Of a stretch of 64,000 nucleotides of DNA, positions 24,962 through 34,612 are shown piece after piece (positions within the stretch are counted from its first letter, which is position 1; every line of letters begins with the position of its first letter). The DNA comes from Mesorhizobium sp. M2A.F.Ca.ET.046.03.2.1 (GTDB lineage Bacteria > Pseudomonadota > Alphaproteobacteria > Rhizobiales > Rhizobiaceae), in the NCBI RefSeq assembly GCF_003952425.1, contig NZ_CP034449.1:620001-684000 (forward strand), given 5' to 3'. The notes beneath the pieces were generated by a model. It saw only the letters and a program-made list of their open reading frames with translations. It had not been told where the DNA came from and searched no databases. The translations under genes were made by a program, and so were the position numbers.

Positions 24962-27900
24962 TCAGCTCGCCTCGCGCATCGCTTCGGCCGCTTGCAGGTC
25001 GACCGAGACCAGCTGGCTGACGCCCTGCTCGGCCATGGTGACGCCGAAGAGGCGATCCATGCGCGCCATGGTGATCGGGTTGTGGGTGATGATGACGAAG
25101 CGGGTTTCCGTCGTCTTCGCCATCTCTTCCATCAAATTGCAGAAGCGCTCGACATTGTGGTCGTCGAGCGGCGCGTCGACCTCGTCGAGCACGCAGATCG
25201 GCGCGGGGTTGGTGAGGAAGACGGCGAAGATCAGCGACATCGCCGTCAGCGCCTGCTCGCCGCCGGAAAGCAGCGTCATGGTCTGCGGCTTCTTGCCGGG
25301 CGGGCGAGCGAGGATTTCAAGGCCAGCTTCCAGGGGATCTTCCGACTCGATCAGCTGCAGCTCGGCCGTGCCACCGCCGAACAGATGCGAAAACAGCCGC
25401 TGGAAATGGCCGTTGACCACCTCGAAGGCGGACAGCAGCCGCTCGCGGCCCTCGCGGTTGAGGCTCTGGATCGCCTGGCGCAGTTTCCTGATCGCCTCGA
25501 TGATGTCCTCGCGCTCGGAAACGATGGTCTCCAGCCGCTCCGATAGCTCCCGCTGCTCTTCCTCGGCGCGCAAATTGACCGCGCCAAGCCGCTCGCGCTC
25601 GATCTTCAGGCGGTCGAGCTGTCGCTCGATCTCGGCCATGTCGGGCATCGGATCGTCGGCTTTGAGCCCGGTATGCTGGAAGACCAGATGCGGCGGCGTG
25701 TTCAGCGCTTCCTGGATGCGCGCCTCGACCTCGGCGCGGCGTTCGTCCGCCGCGGTGAGCCGCTCCTCGGCGCGCACGCGGGTCTCGCGCGCCTCGGCGA
25801 GCGACTGGATCGCCGCGGTGGCCGCCTTGTCGAGCTCGGCCTGCTTGTTCTCCGCCTCCTGCAGGCGGTCGCTCGCCGTCTGGCGCAACGCCTCCGCCTC
25901 TGAAAGCTGCGTCAGCAAAGCGCGGCGCTTGGCATCGATCTCGTCCGGCGCATCGGCCAACCGCTCGCGTTCGGCCTCGGCCTCGGCCTTGCGCTCGCCA
26001 AGCGCGGCAATCTGCGTCGAGGCGTTCTCGGCGCGCTCCACCCAGTTCCTGCGCTCCGCGCCGATGGCGTCGAGCCGGCGCATGCGCACCTCGGCCTCGC
26101 GGCGCAGCCCCTCATGCACGGCCCGCGCGTCGGCAAGCGTAGCGCGGTCGCGCGAGACATTGGCCGAAGCCTGTTCGAGCTGCCGCTGAAGATCGCCGAG
26201 ATCGGGCGCGTCCTTGAGCATCTCCTCGGCTTCGAGGAAGGCAGCCTGCGTCTCCTCATGGCTTTCGACGATGCGCGCGCGGGCGTCGTCCAAGGCAGCG
26301 CGGCGGCTCACCAGCTCGCCGCCGGCCTTCTCGGCGTCGGCCAGCGCATTGCGGGCGGCATCCAACGCATGCTGTGCGTCGCGGCCGGCCTGGCGCGCAT
26401 TGCGCTCGGCCTCGCTTGCCTGGCGCATCGCCTGCTCGGCGCGCGCCAGCGCCTCCTCCGCCTCGCGCACGACGCGCGTCGCCTGCACGGCTTCGGCATC
26501 GAGCTCGGCCAGTCGATTCTTCTGCGCCAGCCGCAGCGCGGCGGCAGTCGGCGCGTCGGCGCTAGCGGTGAGGCCATCCCAACGCCAGAGCGCGCCATCG
26601 CGGCTGACCAGCCGCTGGCCAGGAGCCAGAAGCGCTTGGAGCCGGCGACCGTCGGCGGCTTCGACAACGCCGGTCTGCGCCAGGCGGCGGGCGAGCTGCG
26701 ACGGCGCATGCACCACGCTTGCCAGGCTCTTCACACCCTCGGGCAATACGGCATCTCCCGGCTGAACCGCACTTTCGCCCCAATGCACCGGGGCGCTGCG
26801 GTCGAGCGGGACGTCGAGGTCCTCGCCGAGCGCCGCGCCAAGCGCCGTCTCATAGCCGCGCTCGACGCTGATCTGTTCAAGCACTGAAGGAAAAAGATCG
26901 CCGCCGCTGGTGGCGTTGAGGATTTTTGCCAGCGTGCGTGCTTCGGTCTCGATGCGCGCCAGTTCCGCCCTGGCATCCTGCAGCGGAGGCCTTGCGGCGC
27001 TTTCGGCCGCGCGCGCCTCGGCGACGGCCTGCTCGGCTGCGATGGCGCCGGCCTCGCTCTCTTCAAGCCTGGCCAGCGCATCCTCGACCAGCAGCCGCTT
27101 TTCAGCGGGATCCGGCAGCCCGGAAATGCGCGCGACGATGTCGGAAAGCTCGCGGTCGACGTCGGCGAGCTGGCGGGCGAAGCGGTCGCGGCGCTCGGCT
27201 GTTTCGCGCAACGAGCGCTCGATCTGGTGGCGCGAGGCCGCCGCCTCGGCGCGCTCGGCGGTCAGCGCGGCAAGTCTTGCCTCGCTCTGCGACAGCGTAG
27301 CACCTGCCTGCTCGAAAGCGGCGCGCGTGGTCGCCTCGCGCTCGGCGGCGCCGGCATTTTCCGAATTGAGCTCGGCTTCCTCGACGCGCAGGCGCTCGAG
27401 GATATCGGCATTGTCGCGCACCATCCGCTCCTCGCGGGCGATGTCGGCGTCGAGCTGCTGCAGACGGCGTTCGAGCTCGGTCTGGCGGGCACGGATGCGG
27501 CCGGCCTCCTCCTCGATCTGCGTCTTGGCGATCGACAGGCGCTGGAAGGCGGCGGCCGCGGCGGCTTCGGCGTCGCGCAGGTCCGGCAGCCGGTGCGCGG
27601 CGATGCCCTGCTCCCTGGCGGCGGCCATCTGGGCGGCGGCGCGGTCGCCGACCAGCGTGGTGGCGACGGCAAGCGCGGAGCGCGCCTCGCCTTCCTGGGT
27701 CTTTGCCAGCGTCCAGCGCAGATGCAACAGCGTCGCTTCGGCCTTGCGGATATCGGCCGACAGGTTCTTGAAGCGCGAGGCCTGGCGCGCCTGGCGCTTC
27801 AGGCTTTCGATCTGGCCTTCCAGCTCGCCGACGACGTCGTCCAGCCGTTCCAGATTCTGCTCGGCGGCCTTCAGCCGAAGCTCGGCTTCATGTCGGCGCG

Positions 27901-28423
27901 TGTGCAGGCCGGAAATGCCGGCCGCTTCTTCGAGCAGCGCGCGGCGCGCCTGCGGCTTCGCCTGGATCAACTCGCCGATACGGCCCTGGCCGACCATGGA
28001 GGGCGAGCGGGCGCCGGTCGACTGGTCGGCAAAGAGCAACTGCACGTCCTTGGCGCGGGCTTCCTTGCCGTTGATGCGGTAGAGCGAGCCGGCCTCGCGC
28101 TCGATGCGGCGCGAGACCTGCAATTCGTCGGCGTCGTTGAAGGCGGCCGGCGCCGTGCGGTCTGTGTTGTCGAGGAAAAGCGTGACTTCGGCGGTGTTGC
28201 GCGCCGGGCGCGCGCCGGAGCCGGAAAAGATCACGTCGTCCATGCCGGACGCGCGCATGTTCTTGTAGGAGCTTTCGCCCATCACCCAGCGCAAAGCTTC
28301 GACGAGGTTTGACTTGCCGCAGCCGTTCGGCCCGACAATGCCGGTCAGCCCGCGTTCGATGACGAACTCGCCGGGCTCGACGAAGGATTTGAAACCGAGA
28401 AGGCGAAGGCGCGAAAATTTCAT
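24962..28423 (-). CDS. smc: Chromosome segregation protein SMC
   Basis: A 1153-residue structural-maintenance-of-chromosomes ATPase, of normal length for alphaproteobacteria. Walker A is GPNGCGKSN at 31-39. Two long coiled-coil arms flank a hinge around 500-660. The C-terminal head holds the signature LLSGGEQALTAMSL and Walker B CVLDEVDAPLDD. With ScpA and ScpB it compacts and resolves origins. It is downstream of the DsbA-like lipoprotein gene on the same strand, separated by a hairpin; the same neighbourhood is familiar in related bacteria. Confidence 0.97.
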   Translation of the reverse strand: MKFSRLRLLGFKSFVEPGEFVIERGLTGIVGPNGCGKSNLVEALRWVMGESSYKNMRASGMDDVIFSGSGARPARNTAEVTLFLDNTDRTAPAAFNDADELQVSRRIEREAGSLYRINGKEARAKDVQLLFADQSTGARSPSMVGQGRIGELIQAKPQARRALLEEAAGISGLHTRRHEAELRLKAAEQNLERLDDVVGELEGQIESLKRQARQASRFKNLSADIRKAEATLLHLRWTLAKTQEGEARSALAVATTLVGDRAAAQMAAAREQGIAAHRLPDLRDAEAAAAAAFQRLSIAKTQIEEEAGRIRARQTELERRLQQLDADIAREERMVRDNADILERLRVEEAELNSENAGAAEREATTRAAFEQAGATLSQSEARLAALTAERAEAAASRHQIERSLRETAERRDRFARQLADVDRELSDIVARISGLPDPAEKRLLVEDALARLEESEAGAIAAEQAVAEARAAESAARPPLQDARAELARIETEARTLAKILNATSGGDLFPSVLEQISVERGYETALGAALGEDLDVPLDRSAPVHWGESAVQPGDAVLPEGVKSLASVVHAPSQLARRLAQTGVVEAADGRRLQALLAPGQRLVSRDGALWRWDGLTASADAPTAAALRLAQKNRLAELDAEAVQATRVVREAEEALARAEQAMRQASEAERNARQAGRDAQHALDAARNALADAEKAGGELVSRRAALDDARARIVESHEETQAAFLEAEEMLKDAPDLGDLQRQLEQASANVSRDRATLADARAVHEGLRREAEVRMRRLDAIGAERRNWVERAENASTQIAALGERKAEAEAERERLADAPDEIDAKRRALLTQLSEAEALRQTASDRLQEAENKQAELDKAATAAIQSLAEARETRVRAEERLTAADERRAEVEARIQEALNTPPHLVFQHTGLKADDPMPDMAEIERQLDRLKIERERLGAVNLRAEEEQRELSERLETIVSEREDIIEAIRKLRQAIQSLNREGRERLLSAFEVVNGHFQRLFSHLFGGGTAELQLIESEDPLEAGLEILARPPGKKPQTMTLLSGGEQALTAMSLIFAVFLTNPAPICVLDEVDAPLDDHNVERFCNLMEEMAKTTETRFVIITHNPITMARMDRLFGVTMAEQGVSQLVSVDLQAAEAMREAS

Positions 28424-28442
28424 TCGCGCCGCCCTACACTAC

Positions 28443-28481
28443 AGGCCATCGCGCCAAAGCCTGACCGCTTCGGCGCGGCCT
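28443..28481 (-). terminator. GC-rich hairpin between the dsbA-like and smc genes
   Basis: AGGC and CGCGCC on one side pair with GGCGCG and GCCT on the other, separated by a 3-base bulge, around a 16-base loop. It begins 6 bases after the dsbA-like stop codon and ends 20 bases before the smc start. No uridine run follows, so it may attenuate or stabilise instead of fully terminating. Confidence 0.35.
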
Positions 28482-28486
28482 GGATG

Positions 28487-29233
28487 TCAGAGCAGAGGGT
28501 CGATGATGGCCGACATTTCCTCAATCGACATCGCCCCTTTGTAGGTCTTTCCGTTGATGAAGAAGGTCGGCGTCGAGTCGACCTTGAACTCGTCCGCTCC
28601 GCGTTTCTGGACTGCTCTCACATCGTCCAGAAGTTTCTGGTCCGTCAAGCAGGACTCAAAGGACTCCTGTGTAAAACCGGCGAGCTTGGAGATCTGCAGC
28701 AGCGCTTCCTTGGTGTTGTTGACGCCGACCCAGCTCGGCTGCTGCTTGAACAGCACGTCGACCATGGCGAAGTAATTGTCCTTGGAGCAGCGCGCCAGCA
28801 TGAAGCCGGCCTCGGCGCTCGGGTCGAACGGGAATTCGCGCAGGATGTAACGCGCCTTGCCGGTGTCGATATACTTGGTCTTCAGCTCGGGGAAGGTGGT
28901 CATGGCGAAATGCGCGCAATGCGGGCAGGTCATCGAGGCGTATTCGACGATGGTGACCTTGGCGTCGTCCTTGCCGAGCTGCTTTTCGGGCAGCGCGCCG
29001 GGCTTGAGCAGTTCCGCCATGTCGACCGTGCCCTGTGCCTCCGGCACCTGGGCGGCCGCCGGAGTGGCGGCGGGCTTGGCAGGCGTCGACGGGTCGGCGG
29101 GCTTCACGTCGGCGGCCTTGGCCTCCTCGCCGGAGTCGCTGCATGCGGCAAGCAGCGCCACCGCAGGAACAGCGGCCAGCGCTGTCAGAAGGTTTCTGCG
29201 GGACAAGCTATTGCCAAACGGGGCACGGTTCAT
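28487..29233 (-). CDS. DsbA-like thiol-disulfide oxidoreductase, Tat-type lipoprotein
   Basis: A 248-residue exported protein. The N-terminus carries SRRNLLTALA (twin arginine) and a lipobox ending LLAAC at Cys31, so it is probably a Tat-exported lipoprotein. A low-complexity Ala/Pro linker (35-68) precedes a thioredoxin-fold domain with active site CPHC at 103-106 and the cis-Pro region STPTFFING. It should introduce or exchange disulfides in periplasmic proteins. The ATG at 29233 has AGGTG six bases upstream; a GTG three codons earlier is less likely. Confidence 0.9.
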   Translation of the reverse strand: MNRAPFGNSLSRRNLLTALAAVPAVALLAACSDSGEEAKAADVKPADPSTPAKPAATPAAAQVPEAQGTVDMAELLKPGALPEKQLGKDDAKVTIVEYASMTCPHCAHFAMTTFPELKTKYIDTGKARYILREFPFDPSAEAGFMLARCSKDNYFAMVDVLFKQQPSWVGVNNTKEALLQISKLAGFTQESFESCLTDQKLLDDVRAVQKRGADEFKVDSTPTFFINGKTYKGAMSIEEMSAIIDPLL

Positions 29234-29387
29234 GCGAATCACCTGATATCGGTTGGATTTTGCAATGCAAGGGCTAGAAAAGGCGAGAGTTGGCGCGAAT
29301 TAAGGCATCCCGATCCCCAATCCAATCGCGAAACTTGATCACGAGCATCACGAATGCGCGAGATTGGTGACGCATTCATGACGCTTC

Positions 29388-29897
29388 TTACGACCCTTTG
29401 GGCTTCCTTTCACCCAAAATTGTGGCGCCAAGCCGCTCCAGCGAAGCGCGCAGGCCGTCGTCCTCGATCTTGCCGACCAGATGCGAAAGCTTTGCCTTCT
29501 CGGCCTCGGTCAAGGGTCGCGGCGCGGGCTTCGGCCGCGCCTTTTGCGAAAGCACCGGTTTCTGCAGGATCTTGATGCGGCCGATAGCGTTGAAGCCCAG
29601 GAAGGCGTTGACGCGGTTGATGACCTCGCCGGCCTCGTGCTGCAGATGCAGAGCCGCCATGCCTTCGCAGGCGATGATCAGCGTCGCCGGCTCGAACGGG
29701 TCGTCCTCATGCAGCCGGCGCGGCCACTGGATTTTTTCCGGGCGCGAATGAGTGGCCAGGCGCGGCCCGGCGATTTCCTCCCAGGACTGCACCAGCCCGA
29801 TCGAGATGCCGGCGCGCTTCTTCAGCACCGGGTCGAGGATCTCGGTGGCGAGATCGCTCACCGGAACGGGATTGCCGAAGGGCCTTTTCCCTGCCAT
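29388..29897 (-). CDS. DUF721 protein (DciA-related)
   Basis: A 169-residue protein. The N-terminal DUF721 domain (about 10-100) shows SIGLVQSWEEIAGPRLATHS and LIIACEGMAALHLQHEAGEV followed by INRVNAFLG. This fold is shared with DciA, the ancestral loader of the replicative helicase DnaB. The C-terminal part is charged and varies in the family. It diverges from mutY with a 32-bp gap. A helicase-loading role in this organism is inferred from the family. Confidence 0.85.
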   Translation of the reverse strand: MAGKRPFGNPVPVSDLATEILDPVLKKRAGISIGLVQSWEEIAGPRLATHSRPEKIQWPRRLHEDDPFEPATLIIACEGMAALHLQHEAGEVINRVNAFLGFNAIGRIKILQKPVLSQKARPKPAPRPLTEAEKAKLSHLVGKIEDDGLRASLERLGATILGERKPKGS

Positions 29898-29929
29898 GTG
29901 CGTTCTCCATTCCCCAATTCATCCGATCA

Positions 29930-31054
29930 ATGGCACCGCTCGACCAGACCCGCAAGGCATCACAGAAAGCCGCGTCCGAAGACACGGGCATCGCGTCCCG
30001 CCTGCTTGCCTGGTACGACGCGCATCACCGCGACCTGCCCTGGCGCGTCACGCCGGTTGCGTTTGCGCGCGGCGTGAGGGCCGATCCTTATCGCGTGTGG
30101 ATGTCCGAGGTGATGCTGCAGCAGACCACGGTCGAGGCGGTAAAGGCCTATTTCCGCAATTTCGTCGAGAAATGGCCGACGGTCGAGGCGCTGGCGGCGG
30201 CCCCCGCCGAAGACGTGATGAAAGCCTGGGCCGGGCTCGGCTACTATTCCAGGGCGCGCAATTTGAAGGCCTGCGCCGACCTCGTCGCGCTGCGCGGCGG
30301 CCGCTTTCCCGACACCGAGGCCGGCCTGCGCGAATTGCCGGGGATCGGCGCCTATACGGCGGCGGCGATCGCGGCGATCGCCTTCGACCGGCCGGCGGCA
30401 GTCGTCGACGGCAATGTCGAGCGGGTGATGACCCGGCTCTATTCGATCGAAGCCCCGCTCAGCGAAGCGAAACCCGAAATCCGCGCACTGGTCGAAAAGC
30501 TGGTGCCGCAGGCCAGGCCCGGCGATTTCGCCCAGGCGATGATGGATCTCGGCGCGACGACCTGCACGCCGAAGCGGCCGCGCTGCATGCTCTGCCCGGT
30601 CCGCGAGGATTGCAGCGCCATTCTCACGGGCGATCCCGAGCGTTTCCCGGTCCGCCTGCCGAAGGACGACAAGCCGCTGCGCAGGGGTGCTGCGTTCGTC
30701 GCCGAGCGCGCCGACGGCGCCATCCTTATGCGCAAACGGCCGGAGAAAGGCCTGCTCGGCGGCATGACCGAGGTGCCGACCACGGGCTGGACGGCGCGGA
30801 TCGACGGCGCCACGACAGCCGGCGCCGCGCCCTTTCCCGCCGATTGGCGGCGCGCCGGGCAGATCGGCCATGTCTTCACCCATTTCGCGCTCGAGCTCGA
30901 AATCTTCCACGCCCGCGTCAACGGCGCCGCGCCATCCGGGCATTTCTGGTCGCTGGCCCACGAGATTTCCGGGGAGGCGCTGCCGACTGTCATGAAAAAG
31001 GCAATCGAAGCGGCCATACCGGGCGCGACCAAGAGACCGAAAGGCATGCAATGA
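29930..31054 (+). CDS. mutY: A/G-specific adenine DNA glycosylase MutY
   Basis: A 374-residue base-excision repair enzyme that removes adenine mispaired with 8-oxoguanine. The helix-hairpin-helix region reads LPGIGAYTAAAIAAIAF, the catalytic Asp lies in AAVVDGNVERV, and an iron-sulfur cluster is formed by cysteines in CTPKRPRCMLCPVREDC. The C-terminal NUDIX-like domain that recognises 8-oxoguanine is present. The ATG of the following HAD gene overlaps its stop codon by 4 bp, so the two are coupled. Confidence 0.95.
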   Translation: MAPLDQTRKASQKAASEDTGIASRLLAWYDAHHRDLPWRVTPVAFARGVRADPYRVWMSEVMLQQTTVEAVKAYFRNFVEKWPTVEALAAAPAEDVMKAWAGLGYYSRARNLKACADLVALRGGRFPDTEAGLRELPGIGAYTAAAIAAIAFDRPAAVVDGNVERVMTRLYSIEAPLSEAKPEIRALVEKLVPQARPGDFAQAMMDLGATTCTPKRPRCMLCPVREDCSAILTGDPERFPVRLPKDDKPLRRGAAFVAERADGAILMRKRPEKGLLGGMTEVPTTGWTARIDGATTAGAAPFPADWRRAGQIGHVFTHFALELEIFHARVNGAAPSGHFWSLAHEISGEALPTVMKKAIEAAIPGATKRPKGMQ

Positions 31055-31662
31055 CCGAAATCCGCCATATCGTCTTCGACATCGGCAAGGTGCTGGTCCA
31101 TTACGATCCGGACATTCCGTTCAGCCGCCTGATCCCCGATGCCGGGGAGCGGAAATGGTTCTTCGATAATGTCTGCACCAGCGCATGGAATCTCGAGCAG
31201 GATCGCGGCCGGACCTGGGAAGAAGCCGAGGCGCTGCTGATCGCCGAGCATCCCGACCATGCCGAGAACATCCGCAATTTCCGCCGCTACTGGCACGAGA
31301 TGGCGCCGCACGCCTATGAAGACAGCGTCGCTTTGCTGGAAGGCCTGATCGAGGACGGCCACGACGTGACGCTGCTCACCAACTGGGCCTCGGACACGTT
31401 CCGCGAGGCCCGCGCCCGCTTTCCGTTCCTGGAAAAGCCGCGGGGCGTCACCGTCTCCGGGGATATTGGCCTGATCAAGCCCGACCGCGCCATCTACGAC
31501 CATCACGTCGTGTCGTTCGAACTCGATCCGTCGGCCTCGCTATTCATCGACGACAGCCAGAAGAATGTCGACGGCGCCAAGGCCGCCGGCTGGCAGGCGC
31601 TGCTGTTCACCGACGCCCCGACGCTTAAAGCGGATCTTGAACGGCTCGGGATTGTGGCCTGA
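31051..31662 (+). CDS. HAD-superfamily hydrolase (YihX-like)
   Basis: A 203-residue HAD hydrolase. Motif I is VFDIGKVLVHYDPD, with the nucleophile Asp in the DxG pattern seen in YihX-type sugar-phosphatases. Motif II lies in LLTNWASDT, the lysine in GLIKPDRAIYD and the motif IV acids in LFIDDSQKNVDGA. YihX acts on glucose-1-phosphate in Escherichia coli; the substrate here is not determined. Its start overlaps mutY by 4 bp. Confidence 0.88.
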   Translation: MTEIRHIVFDIGKVLVHYDPDIPFSRLIPDAGERKWFFDNVCTSAWNLEQDRGRTWEEAEALLIAEHPDHAENIRNFRRYWHEMAPHAYEDSVALLEGLIEDGHDVTLLTNWASDTFREARARFPFLEKPRGVTVSGDIGLIKPDRAIYDHHVVSFELDPSASLFIDDSQKNVDGAKAAGWQALLFTDAPTLKADLERLGIVA

Positions 31663-31717
31663 ACTGAATCGCTTGCGGCGATCCGTTGAAGCGTCGTTTC
31701 AAGAGCGGACCGGCGGC

Positions 31718-32872
<1,155 letters not shown>

Positions 32873-33024
32873 TTACGGTTTACTGGCTGTTATGGTTACC
32901 GATCAGCGTAAACATTCGGTGAAGGCCCGACGCCTGACCCTCGGCGGTTTGCGCAGGCCGGCCCGTTGGTGTATGCCGCGCCGCTTAAGCCAGTCAGGCT
33001 CCTCCCCCAACGACCCAGATTGCC

Positions 33025-33714
33025 ATGCCCCAGCCAGATCTTGTCATTTTCGATTGCGACGGCGTGCTCGTCGATTCCGAAATCATCGCCGCGCGCGTCG
33101 AGGCCGAGCTTCTGACATCGGCCGGCTTCGAGATTTCGGCTGTGGAGATTTCCGAGACCTATGCGGGGCTGACCTTCAAGGACATCATGCTGCGGCTCGA
33201 GGAGAAGTCGCACATTCCGTTCCAGGCCTCGCTGATCGACCGCGCCGAGGAGCTGGTCGACCGCAAGCTGCGCAGCGACGTGCGCATCATCGACGGCGCC
33301 CGGGAGGCGGTTGCGGCCGTCACGGCACCGCGCGCCGTCTGCTCCAACTCACGCACCGAGCGGGTCGAATTCATGCTGGAGAGGGTGCGGCTGCTGCCGT
33401 TCTTCGCCGGCCGTATCTTTTCGGGCCTGGACATACCCAGCAAGAAGACCAAGCCGGCGCCGGATGTGTTCCTCTACGCCGCAGAGAAGCTCGGCGCCAA
33501 CCCGAAGAACACTTTCGTCATCGAGGACTCCGTGCACGGCATCGCCGGCGCCAGGGCGGCCGGCATGCGCGTGATCGGCTTCACCGGCGCCGGGCACAGC
33601 TATCCGGGCCACGCCGACGCGCTGACCGAGGCCGGCGCCGAAACGGTCATCCGGCGCTGGGCGGAGCTCAACAGCACGATTGCGGCGCTCTCGGAGTGGT
33701 CGGAAGACGCCTAA
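33025..33714 (+). CDS. HAD-superfamily hydrolase, phosphoglycolate/beta-phosphoglucomutase type
   Basis: A 229-residue HAD hydrolase with nucleophile in FDCDGVLVDSE, a helical cap, motif II CSNSRTERV, the Lys in SKKTKPAPDVFLYAA and motif IV FVIEDSVHGIAGARAAGM. It belongs to the phosphatase and phosphomutase branch of the family, where substrate prediction is unreliable. It diverges from ccrM with about 170 bp between the start codons. Confidence 0.88.
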   Translation: MPQPDLVIFDCDGVLVDSEIIAARVEAELLTSAGFEISAVEISETYAGLTFKDIMLRLEEKSHIPFQASLIDRAEELVDRKLRSDVRIIDGAREAVAAVTAPRAVCSNSRTERVEFMLERVRLLPFFAGRIFSGLDIPSKKTKPAPDVFLYAAEKLGANPKNTFVIEDSVHGIAGARAAGMRVIGFTGAGHSYPGHADALTEAGAETVIRRWAELNSTIAALSEWSEDA

Positions 33715-33737
33715 ATCCGTTCCGATCCCAGCCCTGC

Positions 33738-34484
33738 TCAGTTCGTCGCCGGAGCGCGTTTCTTCCGCTTGCCTTTCGACTTGTCCGCTGGGGCGGCCGG
33801 CGTGTTTTCGTCAAAGCCCGCATAGGCCTGGTAATCCTTTGCGGAAGGCTCCGGCACCACGACATTGGTATCGGTGAAGACGAACTGGGTTGCGGCCGAA
33901 GGATCGGTGACCTGCACCTGGTACTGATGGAGCTGCGAATAAAGCACCTCGTCGCCACGCTGGACGGCGATGCGGATCGGCATCATGACGGTTCCGGGCG
34001 CGAACATCGGGCCCGGCACGACCTTGCCCGCGACCGCGATCTTCATCGACAGCTGGCCGTTGGCATGGGTGCAATCGCGCGTCATGTCCGCGATCGAGGC
34101 CTGGTAGATGATCTTGGACGGATCGTGAGCGGGATCGACCGGCTGGCCGTTGGGGACGGTCTGGGCTGCGGCGGCCGCCACCTCGGCTTCAGCGTCGGCC
34201 GCGGCGTCAACCTTCTTTTTCTTCGGCTTCGCCGCCGTGCCCTTGGCATAGGTGTTGAAGAAGGCTGTCCCGTCGCGCAGCGTCACTTTCGGGCAATAGG
34301 CCTGCAACTGGCTGGCGAGTATCTTGGGGTCCTGCGGCGGTATCGGAGCTGTCGGATCGGGTTTCTTGCCGATGCCGAGGTTCAATATGCCATTGTCGCT
34401 CGATTGGCAGCCGGCGGCGGCAAGCATAAAGCCGGCGAGCGCCAGACCCGCGACAAAGCGACGGTTGACCGAAAAAAACGCCAT
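33738..34484 (-). CDS. Conserved exported lipoprotein of unknown function
   Basis: A 248-residue lipoprotein precursor. The signal ends LAGFMLAAAGC, a good lipobox, preceded by basic residues. The mature part has YCPKVTLRDGTAFFNTYAKG, a lysine- and alanine-rich linker (about 90-125) and a domain containing ADMTRDCTHANGQL and VQRGDEVLYSQLHQYQVQV. It ends with a Lys-rich tail. The start is the ATG at 34484, behind GAGGGAAG. Similar proteins occur through the Rhizobiales; no function is known to me. Likely located in the outer membrane or periplasm. Confidence 0.78.
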   Translation of the reverse strand: MAFFSVNRRFVAGLALAGFMLAAAGCQSSDNGILNLGIGKKPDPTAPIPPQDPKILASQLQAYCPKVTLRDGTAFFNTYAKGTAAKPKKKKVDAAADAEAEVAAAAAQTVPNGQPVDPAHDPSKIIYQASIADMTRDCTHANGQLSMKIAVAGKVVPGPMFAPGTVMMPIRIAVQRGDEVLYSQLHQYQVQVTDPSAATQFVFTDTNVVVPEPSAKDYQAYAGFDENTPAAPADKSKGKRKKRAPATN

Positions 34485-34612
34485 GAAACTGCACTTCCCT
34501 CTCACAAAGCCGGTGACGTATAGCAACGGCGCGGCAAAAATGCGACTGAGCCGGCTCGGAAAATTAACCAATTGCCGTGGATGACGCGACCGGCAGCAAT
34601 GGGCCTTTTACG

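Noticed and set aside
34577..34612. GTG start for threonine synthase at 34577
   Set aside because: The extra residues do not resemble the family N-terminus MQYVSTRG, which starts at 34613.
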